A stretch of 25,398 nt of DNA from CAZTTG01 sp964615935 (lineage in GTDB: Bacteria > Planctomycetota > UBA1135 > GCA-002686595): contig CAZTTG010000093.1 in the NCBI GenBank assembly GCA_964615935.1, forward strand, positions 1 to 25,398, given 5' to 3'. Positions 16,590-25,153 of this stretch are shown here, piece after piece (the first letter of the stretch is position 1; each line of letters opens with the position of its first letter). A program made the position numbers and the translations under genes. The notes under the pieces are model-generated. The model was not told the DNA's origin, searched no databases, and worked only from the letters and a program-made list of their open reading frames with translations.

Positions 16590-17504
16590 ATGGCCCCCGT
16601 CCAGCCGAGACGAGCCGTGACCACCCGATTCCTCGACGCCTGCAGCGGCTGCGGCCTGCAGTACGACGTCTCGAACCTCGAGCCGGGCAGCCCGGTTCGC
16701 TGCACCTGCGGGGAGCGCTTCGCGGTGCGGCACCGCCAGCCCCACTCCCCGCGGGCCCTGCGCTGCTCGAGCTGCGGGGGCGACCTCCAGGCGGGCGCCA
16801 GCAAGTGCTCGTACTGCGAGGCCGAGGTGACCCTGGACGAGCGGCGCCTGGCCGAGATCTGCCCGGCCTGCTACGCCCGCGCGATGAAGGGCGCCGGCTT
16901 CTGCATGGAGTGCGGGGTCGCCATCCAGCCCCAGTCCCTGGTCGCCTTGAGGGAGGACGTCCGCTGCCCCCGCTGCCGGGGCGAGCTGCGGGCGCGGATC
17001 GTCGGGGAGAGCTCGATCGTCGAGTGCGGCGGCTGCGGCGGCCTCTGGCTCCCGCCGCAGGCCTTCGAGGTCCTGGTCGAGGACGCGGACCGCAAGTCGA
17101 TCTCCCCCGAGTGGCTGGGCGCCCTGCCCAAGCCGCAGCAGGTCGACCAGGAGGAATCGGTGCGTTACCTGCCCTGCCCCACCTGCGGCGACTTCATGAA
17201 CCGCCGCAACTTCGGCGGCAGATCGGGCATCATCATGGACGTGTGCCGCGAGCACGGGCTGTGGCTCGACCACCGCGAGCTCGAGCGCATCGTGCAGTTC
17301 ATCCAGGAGGGCGGGCTGCAGCGCCAGCGGACCCTGGAGGCCGAGCGGGCGCGAGCGCGCGCCGCGCGGCCCACGACGAGCTCCTTCCCGGACGACGGCG
17401 GCCAGCCCATCCTGCCCCTGGGCAGCTCGGCGTACGACTCGGTCCTCGTCACCGGCCTGCGCGCCCTGGCGGTGGCTTTGCGCTCGCTCTTCGTCCGCTT
17501 CTAG
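16590..17504 (+). CDS. Multi-zinc-ribbon protein with zf-TFIIB-type domains
   Basis: 304 residues if started at ATG 16590 (AGGGG six bases upstream); GTG 16617 is an equally natural start that removes nine residues, since sequence of obvious function begins near residue 14. There are successive Cys pairs. They are C18/C21 with C38/C40; C59/C62 with C73/C76; C91/C94 with C105/C108; a zf-TFIIB-like ribbon C126/C129 with C146/C149 ending GGLWLPP; and a second such ribbon C196/C199 with C219 and His222, ending HGLWLD. The (G/H)GLWL tail is the zf-TFIIB hallmark. The last 65 residues are charged then hydrophobic without a clear membrane helix. The role is unknown; such proteins may bind nucleic acids or other proteins. 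Confidence 0.87.
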   Translation: MAPVQPRRAVTTRFLDACSGCGLQYDVSNLEPGSPVRCTCGERFAVRHRQPHSPRALRCSSCGGDLQAGASKCSYCEAEVTLDERRLAEICPACYARAMKGAGFCMECGVAIQPQSLVALREDVRCPRCRGELRARIVGESSIVECGGCGGLWLPPQAFEVLVEDADRKSISPEWLGALPKPQQVDQEESVRYLPCPTCGDFMNRRNFGGRSGIIMDVCREHGLWLDHRELERIVQFIQEGGLQRQRTLEAERARARAARPTTSSFPDDGGQPILPLGSSAYDSVLVTGLRALAVALRSLFVRF

Positions 17505-17522
17505 GCGGGCTCAGAGGTCGAA

Positions 17523-17540
17523 GAGGACGGTCTGGTCCTC
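17523..17540. terminator. Hairpin downstream of the zinc-ribbon gene
   Basis: GAGGAC (17523-17528) and GTCCTC (17535-17540) form a 6-bp stem with a 6-base loop 18 bases after the stop at 17504. There is no T-tract. It could end transcription before the gene at 17598. Confidence 0.3.
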
Positions 17541-17597
17541 GCCGATCAGCTATGCTGTAGGATCGAGGCGTCGCGGCAGTCAGGACCAAGGAGAAGA

Positions 17598-19826
17598 ATG
17601 GCGAAGCAGGCTCCGAGCGGCGTGCACGAGGCCGCGCAGAGGCTCCGGGATCTCCTGGACCTGCGAACGGGCCCATCCAAGGCGCTCGCCGCCGTGCTCC
17701 TCGCGATCATCGCTCTGCCCGACACGGCCCTCGCCCAGGGCCTCTCCGGCCAGGTCAACCGCGCCATCGAGCGCGGCGTCGAGAACCTGCGCGAGACCCT
17801 GCCGCCCGAGGGCTGGGGCGACGATCCCTGGGCCGACGGCCTGGCGTCGCTCCACCTGCTCACCTTCCTGAAGTCCGGCGTGCCGCCGGGCGATCCCGAC
17901 GTGATGCGGTGTCTCGAGTGGGCGCGGCAGAGGGCTCACCACCGGACCTATAGTTCCGGCATCCGGCTCATGGCCCTGGACGCCCTCGGGCGCAAGAGCC
18001 GCACCGATCTGGGCGCCGAGATCCGCGAGGGCGCGCAGTGGCTGGTCGAGACCTGGCTCGACGGCTCGGGCCTGTGGAGCTACGGCCACGACCTGGAGCA
18101 CGGCAACGAGGGCGACCTCTCCAACACGCAGTACGCCGTGCTGGGATTGTGGACGGCCCGGCGGCACGGCTTCGAGGTGTCACCCGATCTGTGGGAGCGG
18201 CTGGCGCAGGCGGTCGAGTCCTTCCAGGCCGCGGACGGCGGCTTCACCTACGTGGGCGCCGGCGAGTCCACCGGCAGCATGACGACGGCCGGGATCTTCG
18301 TCCTCTCGGTCTGCGCCGAGGAGCTGGAGAAGGCCGGCGAGGGCCGGTCCCGTGCCAAACGAAGGGTCGCCGGCATCCGCGATTCCATCGAGCGGGGCTG
18401 GGAGCACCTGACCCGCCGCTTCGACCCCTCGGGCAACCCCATCGGGCCGGTGGCGCTCACGCCGCTGCACCACCTCTACTACCTCTACGGCCTGGAGCGG
18501 GCCTGCGCCCTCGAGGACCGGCGCAAGGTCGGCGAGCGGGACTGGTACCACGAGGGCGCGACCTGGCTGGTGCGCAACCAGCTCGATCACGGCGGCTGGG
18601 AGGAGGGCTCGCCCGACACCTGCTTCGCCCTGCTCTTTTTGCGGCGCGCGACCTTCTCGACCGTGGGCGCCGGCGATCCGGAGCCGGACGAGACCGCTCC
18701 CGAGGCCCGCGCCGCGCCGCTCCCCCCCGCGCAGGGCGTCCCCTTCCTCGAGAGCTGGCTGGTGCTCGGCCCCTTCGAGGATCGGGACGACACCGCCCTG
18801 GAGAAGCCGCTCTTCGACGAGCCCAGGGCCGATCCCGCCAAGGGCCGCACGGCGAAGCGGCGCCGGTGGACTCCCTACCGCAGCCCGGGCAACTTCGTCG
18901 ATCTCGCCCGCGCCGTGGGGGCCGAGGAGCACGCGCTGGCCTACGCCTGTGCCCGCCTCCGCGTGGAGGAGCCGGTGGAGGCGGCCCTCTGGTTCGGGAG
19001 CGACGACGGCGCCCGCATCTGGTTGGACGGGAAGCTGGTGCACGACCAGCACAACCGCTTCGACGGCCTCGCGGAGGCGGAGGGCGCGGACGCCCACCTG
19101 ATCCCGGTCCACCTCTCGGCCGGGACCCACCGCCTGCTGGTCAAGGTCTCCAACTTCGTCGGGGGCTGGGGCTTCTTCCTGCGCCTCGCTCGCCCCGACG
19201 GCTCGGCCATCGAGGGAATGGTGCCCTTCGCCGACCGCGGCGGTCCCGGCGAGCTGGAGCGCCTCGACGCGGCGGCCGCCGCGCCCGACCTCGGGGCGAT
19301 CCTGAAGGCCCTGGACCTCGACCGTCGCCCGCGCTGCGCCTTCGACTCGACGGAGGACCTGGACCGGGTCCTGATCGCCAACGACGCCTCGCTGGAGCCC
19401 GGCCTCTGGCACGAGGAGGTGATCGAACTCGAGGGGCCGCGCCCGGCCCTGGGGGTCACCGGCTTCCTCGACCTGCGGCCGATCGACCCCGAGCGTCCCC
19501 TGCGCATCTACCGCAAGCTCCGCAATCCCGGCAAGCGCTTCCGCGTCCTGGCCCGGGTGGCGGCCTCGCACCCGGTCTACCGCACGGCCGGGGACTGGCA
19601 CGCCCGCCTGGGGATCTACGACGGGACCGAGACCTGGTTCGAGCCCCGCCGCATCGGCGCGCCCGGGGCCGCGGACGAGACCAGCTGGATCGAGGTCGAG
19701 GCCGAGGTCGAGGGATGCGAGGGCCGCGAGATCCTGCTCGTCCTCGAGTGCGCCATCGACCCGCGAGCTCATCCCGAGGACTGGCCCGACAAGCGCGCCT
19801 TCGTGGACGAGCTGTCGGTGAGGTAG
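17598..19826 (+). CDS. Exported alpha/alpha-toroid protein with C-terminal jelly-roll-like domains
   Basis: 742 residues from ATG 17598, with AAGGAG five bases upstream. A long N-terminal region (about 28 residues) precedes a signal-type hydrophobic stretch ending ALAQ at about 47. Residues about 50-350 carry repeats of the prenyltransferase/squalene-oxidase type: GGFTYVGAGESTGSM with TTAGIFVLSVC, and HGGWEEGSPDTCFALLFL. No DXDD cyclase motif is visible. From residue 386 a beta-rich part begins with SWLVLGPFED, and GSDDGARIWLDGKLVHD (467-483) followed by HRLLVKVSNFVGGWGF is typical of carbohydrate-binding or PA14-like jelly rolls appended to glycan-active enzymes. Another beta domain fills the last 150 residues. 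Probably a surface or periplasmic glycan-associated protein. I cannot assign catalysis. It ends 5 nt from the opposing gene. Confidence 0.86.
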   Translation: MAKQAPSGVHEAAQRLRDLLDLRTGPSKALAAVLLAIIALPDTALAQGLSGQVNRAIERGVENLRETLPPEGWGDDPWADGLASLHLLTFLKSGVPPGDPDVMRCLEWARQRAHHRTYSSGIRLMALDALGRKSRTDLGAEIREGAQWLVETWLDGSGLWSYGHDLEHGNEGDLSNTQYAVLGLWTARRHGFEVSPDLWERLAQAVESFQAADGGFTYVGAGESTGSMTTAGIFVLSVCAEELEKAGEGRSRAKRRVAGIRDSIERGWEHLTRRFDPSGNPIGPVALTPLHHLYYLYGLERACALEDRRKVGERDWYHEGATWLVRNQLDHGGWEEGSPDTCFALLFLRRATFSTVGAGDPEPDETAPEARAAPLPPAQGVPFLESWLVLGPFEDRDDTALEKPLFDEPRADPAKGRTAKRRRWTPYRSPGNFVDLARAVGAEEHALAYACARLRVEEPVEAALWFGSDDGARIWLDGKLVHDQHNRFDGLAEAEGADAHLIPVHLSAGTHRLLVKVSNFVGGWGFFLRLARPDGSAIEGMVPFADRGGPGELERLDAAAAAPDLGAILKALDLDRRPRCAFDSTEDLDRVLIANDASLEPGLWHEEVIELEGPRPALGVTGFLDLRPIDPERPLRIYRKLRNPGKRFRVLARVAASHPVYRTAGDWHARLGIYDGTETWFEPRRIGAPGAADETSWIEVEAEVEGCEGREILLVLECAIDPRAHPEDWPDKRAFVDELSVR

Positions 19827-19831
19827 CGGGC

Positions 19832-21298
19832 TCAGCGGAGGCGGATCTTCCAGGTGACGTCGGGGGACGAGTACTCGTCCTCCCGCGGGTGAAGCGCGCC
19901 ACCGTCATCCACGCAGTCGAGCCCGATCGACCAGATGCGGATCACCCCGCCCGGCTCGACACGTGTGCGAAGGGGCCGGCCGCTGAAGGGATCGGTGGTG
20001 GAGGCAGCGAGATCGATGGCTGCGTCGATGCCCTCGCGGTAGGCGAAGAGGGCGACCTGGGCGATGCGCAGCCGGGCGTCGAGCTCCGTGGCGAGCTCGA
20101 TCGCCCGAGGCGAAGGAGGAGTCGGCATGCCCGGATTCACCAGGCAGCTGTAGGGCCTGTCCCGGTCCTCCCTCCATTGCGCGAGCGGGGTGGAGACCTT
20201 CCAGTACGGCGTCCTCGTGAAGAAGATAGCCTTCTCGAAGTCGTCCAGAGTCTGCGCATGGTCGAAGGGAAGAGCCACCGCGAACACGATCCGATCCAGC
20301 CAGGTCGCGCAGTCCAGCGACTCGCGCAGCTCCCCTTCGCCAAGTCGGTGGAAGCGGGCAAACCTGTGGTTACCGATGGCTCGGTCGCACCTGAGAGCCC
20401 AGAGCAAGGTGCCGCGAGCATCGGCCCGACGCACGAGCTCCTCGATCGCGCCCAGATCGCGCCCCGGGGACAGGTAGGACAGGGCCGTCCGCAGCCCGCC
20501 CAGAGCGACACTCGTGCTGAACTGATAGAAATCGAAATCGATGATCGAAGGGAGGCCCTCGGCGAGGCCGGCCAGGCACAGGGACGCCCGGATGCGGTCG
20601 ATGCCGGACTCCTCCCGGCCCTCGGCGATCTCGTGCAGGGCCGTTGCCCAGTCGAGGCCGTCCAGGAGGGGAATCAGCCCCAAGGAGCGGTAGTCCGGGA
20701 AGCACCCGGCCGAACTCATGTACTCCTGGACCGCGAGCTCGCAGTCCAGTCTGGCCATGCGGCAGGCATCGAGCCCGAGGGCGGCGATGGGCTCGCCTCC
20801 CAGCGCGGCGACCCGAAGCGCGGTGAGTTGGCAGTCTGAGAGGGCCGAGTCGGGTTCCGGATCCGTCAGGACATCCCACAGGTCATCCCAGAAGTTCCCG
20901 GCATCGTCCGGCGACCCGTAGCAGACGTTCAGCTCCTCCAGGCCAGCGGCATGCTCCGCAGTGAACCCTCCCGCCCTAGCGAGATCGAGGAGCTCCTCGA
21001 ACATGTAGGGGTCCATGAGGCAGTCCACGTCCCAGGGCAGCTCGATCTCCCCGGCCTCCGCGAGCCACGCCGTCGGATCCTCCCCCGGTCCCACCGGCTC
21101 GAAGACGATGTCCTCGGGCAGCACCGGATCCCCTGCCGCGCGGATTCGCTCCAGGGCAGCGTTCACCCGGTAGCGGCCGACGACGTGCAGGGCGAGGAGG
21201 CCCATGACGACGACGAGCAGCAGCGACCCGATCAGGACCGTCCGCAGCGTTATGCGGCGGCGGCGGATCCACGGCGCCTTGCGGTCGGGCTCGGACAC
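19832..21298 (-). CDS. Single-pass membrane protein with pseudopilin-like C-terminal tail
   Basis: 488 residues, starting at GTG 21298-21296, only 7 nt after the stop of the fusion gene, so probably cotranscribed. A basic N-terminus (RKAPWIRRRR) and one membrane helix (about 20-41) place most of the protein outside the cytoplasm. The large middle is helical and rich in Asp, Glu, Leu and Ala, with scattered cysteines. The last 79 residues contain ARLRIAQVALFAYREGID and then DPFSGRPLRTRV and WSIGLDCVDDGG. This resembles the tail seen in GspG-like pseudopilins and in planctomycete membrane proteins of unknown function. It lacks the prepilin leader (Gly-Phe-Thr-Leu-like) of true pseudopilins. I do not recognise its function. 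Confidence 0.8.
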   Translation of the reverse strand: MSEPDRKAPWIRRRRITLRTVLIGSLLLVVVMGLLALHVVGRYRVNAALERIRAAGDPVLPEDIVFEPVGPGEDPTAWLAEAGEIELPWDVDCLMDPYMFEELLDLARAGGFTAEHAAGLEELNVCYGSPDDAGNFWDDLWDVLTDPEPDSALSDCQLTALRVAALGGEPIAALGLDACRMARLDCELAVQEYMSSAGCFPDYRSLGLIPLLDGLDWATALHEIAEGREESGIDRIRASLCLAGLAEGLPSIIDFDFYQFSTSVALGGLRTALSYLSPGRDLGAIEELVRRADARGTLLWALRCDRAIGNHRFARFHRLGEGELRESLDCATWLDRIVFAVALPFDHAQTLDDFEKAIFFTRTPYWKVSTPLAQWREDRDRPYSCLVNPGMPTPPSPRAIELATELDARLRIAQVALFAYREGIDAAIDLAASTTDPFSGRPLRTRVEPGGVIRIWSIGLDCVDDGGALHPREDEYSSPDVTWKIRLR

Positions 21299-21305
21299 GC
21301 GCCCC

Positions 21306-24300
21306 CTACGGCCTCCGGAATCGGAGCATGTAGTTCTCCTCCATCCCCTCGATCTCGGGCTCGTCCTCGAAGACGAAGCCGGCCTCCTCGATCTCGACGA
21401 TGAACTCCTCCTTGCCCGCCCGGACGTGGCGCAGGGTCCACTCGCGGCTCTCGCCGGCGACGCGCTCGAGGTCCACCACGATCAGCCGGCCGCCCGGACG
21501 CAGGGCGCGGTGCAGGCTGGCCAGGGTCGAGCGGGGGTACTCGAAGTGGTGGTAGGTGTCGCAGGTGAAGACCAGGTCGATCGAGCCGTCGGCCAGCTCC
21601 GCGGAGCGGTCGGTGCACAGGACGGTCTCGACCCGATCCAGCCCCTCGTCGCGGATGCGCTCGTCCATGTACCCGACCATCTTGGGCGCGATGTCCACCG
21701 CGAACACCCGGCCCGTCGGGCCGACGCCCGCCGCCAGGGGGGCCAGGAAGAGGCCCGTGCCCGCGCCCACGTCGGCCACCGCCGTGCCGGGGGCCAGATC
21801 GAGAGCCTCGACGATGCCCTCGCGCAGGGCGAAGATCTCGCGCGACTCGCCCTCGAAGGTCCGCACCCAGCGCGCCACGTCGGTCTCGATGTCCAGATAG
21901 CCGTCGTTGATCCCCGGCTTGACGCTGCGCTCCTCGTCCACCGATGGACGATCGGGAGGCGGCTCGAGGACCACCGCGGGCACGCCGGCCTCGCGGGCCA
22001 GGCGCTCGAGCTCGGGGAGCTCGCGCCCGCGGATCCCGGCCAGCTTCGCGAGCTCGGCGTCGACCGCGGCGAAGAGCTCGTCGCGCACCGCGACGGCCTG
22101 GGCGGTGGGCGCGAAGTCCCCCACCGACACGGAGTTGGCCAGGCCGGCCAGCTTGTCGTCCAGGCGGATGGGGAAGTTCAGGGGGTCCTGCGGGCCCTCG
22201 CTCTTGGTCTGGTAGAGGGCCTCCTCGATCGCGCCGAGCCGCTGGCGCAGCTCCTCGGCGATCTCCCGGACGGTGGCCGTCTCCTGCGCCTCGCCGGCCC
22301 GCTCCACCAGGCCGGCGAGCTCGCCTCGGGCCCGGCGGATGGCGCGGATCTCGCGGTGGATGCGCGTGAGCTGGTCGCGGACCTCGATGAGGAAGCGGCG
22401 CTGCGCCCGGTAGTCCTCGAGGGTCGCGCTGCTGCGCGGATCCGTCCGCACCCAGAAGGGCATGGCCCGGCTCCACCCCCCCACCACCAGCCGGGCCCGG
22501 TAGCGCCCGGGCGCGGCCCGCGGCCCGCGCGGGTTGCGGTTCCACAGGACCATCCCCTCGAAGCCCTCGGCGGGCGGGTAGCGCAGGTCCCAGGCGAAGC
22601 GGTTCAGGCCCGCCTCGGCCGGGAGCCGTCGGGGATCCGGGCCCAGGTGGGCGGGGTGCTCGGCCGGCTCGCCCTCGGCCGGGTCGGGCTCGCGGACGAA
22701 GGCCCGGATCGGCGTTCCGTCCGCCTCCATGATCGCGAGCGTGACCTCGACCCCGGGCGCGGGCTCCTCGGCCAGCCAGTAGGAGAAGAGCACCCCCGGC
22801 TGGGGATTCGTGCCCCGCTGCCGCGGCTCCTCGACGCGCCGTCCCCCGGCGCGGAGGCCCGGTCGGGGGCCGAAGAGGTGGTTGCCTCCCTCGAAGTCCG
22901 GGCCGAGCTGGTGGAGCACGCTCAGGTCGTCGAGGATCCAGAAGCCCCGGCCCTGGGTCGCCGCCACGAGATCGCCGTCCTTCACCGCCAGGTCGGTGAT
23001 CGGGACCACCGGCAGGTCGAGCTGCATGGGCCGCCAGCTCTCCCCGTCGTCGAAGGAGACGTACGCGCCACGCTCGGTGCCGGCAAAGAGCAGGCCGCGC
23101 CGATCGGGGTCGGCGCGGATCACGCGGGTGAAGTGCGCGGGATCGATGCCCTGGACGATGGGCGTCCAGCTGCGCCCCCAGTCCTCGGTCCGCCACAGGT
23201 AGGGCCGGAAGTCGTCCGACTTGTAGCGCGTGCCCGCGACGTAGAGGCCGCCGGGCTCGAAGGGGTGGGCCTCGATGCTGTTGAGCTGCATCCAGGGAGG
23301 CAGGCCCGGCGGGGTGACGTCCTCCCAGCTCTCGCCCGCGTCGCGCGAGAGGTGCAGCCGCCCGTCGTCCGAGCCGGTCCACAGCACGCCCGCCTCGTGA
23401 GGCGACTCGAGGGCGGCGAAGATCGTGGCGTAGTACTCGACCCCGGTGTTGTCCCCGGTGATGGGTCCGCCCGAGGGCAAGAGGGTCGAGGGATCGGCGC
23501 GGGTGAGGTCCCCGCTGATGGCCTCCCAGCGCGCCCCCCCGTCGTCGCTCCTGAACAGCACGTTGGCCGCGGCAAAGATGCGGTCCGGGTCGTGGGGCGA
23601 GAAGAAGAGCGGGAAGTTCCACTGGAAGCGGTAGCGCAGCTCGCCCGCGCCCCAGCCCATGGGGTTGTCGGGCCAGACGTGGACCATCCGCCGCTCGCCG
23701 CTGGCGTGGTCGAGGCGCTCGAGGTAGCCGCCGTAGGAGCCCCCGAACACCAGGTCGGGCCGGCCCGGCCGCGCCACCACGTGGCCGCTCTCGCCCCCGG
23801 CGGTGGGCTCCCAGTCGCGCTCGCCGATGGAGCCGGAGCGGACCGAGCGCGAGCGGATGCGCAGGGACGAGTTGTCCTGCTGCCCGCCCAGCAGGCGGTA
23901 GGGAAAGTCGTCGTCGGTGGAGACCCGGTAGATCTGCGCCGTGGGCTGGTTGTCCTGCGGAGACCAGCTGCGGCCGCCGTCGAAGCTCACGTTGGCGCCG
24001 CCGTCGTTGGACTCGATCATCCGCCGGGGATCCTCGGGCGCGATCCACAGGTCGTGGTTGTCGCTGTGAGGGGTCGACACCCGGGTGAAGCTCTGGCCGC
24101 CGTCCACCGAGCGGTGGAAGCCCACGTTGGTGACGTAGACCGTCTCCGCGTCGCGCGGGTCGGCGAAGATGCGCGAGTAGTACCAGGCCCGCTGGCGCAG
24201 GGAGCGGTCGGCGCTGGTGCGCTTCCAGGTCTCGCCGCCGTCGCGCGAGCGGAAGACCCCGCCCTCCTCGGCCTCGATCACGGCGTAGAGGTTCTCGGGA

Positions 24301-25115
24301 TCGGCGGGCGAGACCGCGATGCCTATGATGCCCAGGGGACCGTCGGGCAGGCCGGGGTTGTTCGTGAGCTCGGCCCACTCGTCGCCGCCGTCGGTGGACT
24401 TCCACAGGCTGGAGCCCTCGCCCCCGCTCTCGAGGCTCCAGGGGGTGCGCCTCACCCGCCACATGGCGGCGTAGAGGATCCGGGGGTTGGTCGGGTCCAG
24501 GGCGAGGTCGACCGCGCCGACCTCGGCGCTGACGAAGAGCACCCGCTCCCAGCTCTCGCCGCCGTCCGCGGTGCGGTAGACCCCGCGCTCCTCGCTGGGG
24601 CCGAAGAGGTGTCCCAGGCAGGCGGCCCATACGCGATCGGGGTCGCGGGGGTGGATGCGGATGCGCGGCACGTGCCGCGAGTCCGCCAGCCCGACGTGCC
24701 GCCAGGTCTTGCCGGCGTCGTCGGAGCGCCAGATCCCGTCGCCGTGGGAGACGTTGCCGCGCACGGTCTTCTCGCCGCCGCCCACCCAGACCACGTTGGG
24801 GTCCCATTCGGACACCGCCACCGCGCCGATCGAGCCGCCGAAGAAGCCGTCGGAGACGTTGTCCCAGCGCCGGCCGCCGTCGGTCGTCTTCCACACCCCG
24901 CCGCCGCAGGCGCCGAAGTAGTAGAGGTTCGGCTCGCCCGGCACCCCGGCCACCGCGGCCGATCGGCCGCCGCGCCAGGGTCCCACCTCGCGCCAGTGGA
25001 GGGCTTCGAAGCGGGTCTGGTCGAAGTGGGGTGCTCGGGTCTGGGCAGGGAGACTGGGGAGGAGGAGACCGAGCAGGAGGAGGGCGAAGGAGGGGAGGGT
25101 GAGTGAGCGCGGCAT
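21306..25115 (-). CDS. Fusion of exported BNR/sortilin-like propeller with a SAM methyltransferase domain
   Basis: 1269 residues from ATG 25115-25113 (AAGGG nine bases upstream). A signal peptide (about 1-25, ending PAQ) leads into a beta propeller with about eleven Asp-box motifs, for example TTDGGRRW, SDDAGKTW, STDGGDEW, SRDGGETW, SFDGGRSW, SRDAGESW and SFDDGESW. This is the sortilin/VPS10-like 'glycosyl hydrolase' annotation. A beta domain and a coiled helical region (about 900-1049) ending PAVV complete what is normally the whole protein. Without a stop it continues into SVKPGINDGYLD (from 1064) and a methyltransferase: VADVGAGTG (1113-1121), FAVDIAPKMV, FTCDTYHHFEYP, LRPGGRLIVVD and REWTLRHVRAGKEEF. 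That domain resembles a standalone UbiE-type family, some members of which I recall having signal peptides. Substrates are unknown. Confidence 0.88.
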   Translation of the reverse strand: MPRSLTLPSFALLLLGLLLPSLPAQTRAPHFDQTRFEALHWREVGPWRGGRSAAVAGVPGEPNLYYFGACGGGVWKTTDGGRRWDNVSDGFFGGSIGAVAVSEWDPNVVWVGGGEKTVRGNVSHGDGIWRSDDAGKTWRHVGLADSRHVPRIRIHPRDPDRVWAACLGHLFGPSEERGVYRTADGGESWERVLFVSAEVGAVDLALDPTNPRILYAAMWRVRRTPWSLESGGEGSSLWKSTDGGDEWAELTNNPGLPDGPLGIIGIAVSPADPENLYAVIEAEEGGVFRSRDGGETWKRTSADRSLRQRAWYYSRIFADPRDAETVYVTNVGFHRSVDGGQSFTRVSTPHSDNHDLWIAPEDPRRMIESNDGGANVSFDGGRSWSPQDNQPTAQIYRVSTDDDFPYRLLGGQQDNSSLRIRSRSVRSGSIGERDWEPTAGGESGHVVARPGRPDLVFGGSYGGYLERLDHASGERRMVHVWPDNPMGWGAGELRYRFQWNFPLFFSPHDPDRIFAAANVLFRSDDGGARWEAISGDLTRADPSTLLPSGGPITGDNTGVEYYATIFAALESPHEAGVLWTGSDDGRLHLSRDAGESWEDVTPPGLPPWMQLNSIEAHPFEPGGLYVAGTRYKSDDFRPYLWRTEDWGRSWTPIVQGIDPAHFTRVIRADPDRRGLLFAGTERGAYVSFDDGESWRPMQLDLPVVPITDLAVKDGDLVAATQGRGFWILDDLSVLHQLGPDFEGGNHLFGPRPGLRAGGRRVEEPRQRGTNPQPGVLFSYWLAEEPAPGVEVTLAIMEADGTPIRAFVREPDPAEGEPAEHPAHLGPDPRRLPAEAGLNRFAWDLRYPPAEGFEGMVLWNRNPRGPRAAPGRYRARLVVGGWSRAMPFWVRTDPRSSATLEDYRAQRRFLIEVRDQLTRIHREIRAIRRARGELAGLVERAGEAQETATVREIAEELRQRLGAIEEALYQTKSEGPQDPLNFPIRLDDKLAGLANSVSVGDFAPTAQAVAVRDELFAAVDAELAKLAGIRGRELPELERLAREAGVPAVVLEPPPDRPSVDEERSVKPGINDGYLDIETDVARWVRTFEGESREIFALREGIVEALDLAPGTAVADVGAGTGLFLAPLAAGVGPTGRVFAVDIAPKMVGYMDERIRDEGLDRVETVLCTDRSAELADGSIDLVFTCDTYHHFEYPRSTLASLHRALRPGGRLIVVDLERVAGESREWTLRHVRAGKEEFIVEIEEAGFVFEDEPEIEGMEENYMLRFRRP

Positions 25116-25141
25116 GGTAGGGCCCTTGGTTGAGGGCGGTC

Positions 25142-25147
25142 ATTGTA
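25142..25147 (-). promoter_or_regulatory. Candidate -10 element for the BNR-methyltransferase gene
   Basis: TACAAT on the minus strand matches five of six bases of the sigma70 -10 consensus and lies 26 bases before the start codon at 25115. The -35 position (GGGCCA at 17 bases) is poor. It lies just beside the repeat pair described below. Confidence 0.35.
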
Positions 25148-25153
25148 GGGCTT

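Noticed and set aside
17511..17549. A minus-strand dodecapeptide, LIGEDQTVLFDL followed by a stop, resembling the end of a real protein
   Set aside because: A stop codon (17550-17552) closes the frame immediately upstream, leaving only 12 codons. The bases are better explained as part of the 6-bp hairpin after the zinc-ribbon gene. A gene remnant cannot be excluded but is not supported.
17551..17556. TATGCT as a -10 element for the gene at 17598
   Set aside because: The match is four of six and the upstream region (CGGTCT) does not look like a -35; I could not support a promoter.
13878..19826. Squalene-hopene cyclase or terpene cyclase genes
   Set aside because: The toroid-type repeats at 13878-15746 and 17598-19826 lack the catalytic DXDD motif, both proteins have signal peptides, and they are fused to non-cyclase domains.
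21204..25106. An open frame of 1300 codons on the + strand, antisense to the fusion gene
   Set aside because: Its translation is Ala/Gly/Arg/Val-rich without any domain. Long antisense frames are expected in GC-rich genes, whereas the minus strand shows clear Asp-box and methyltransferase motifs.
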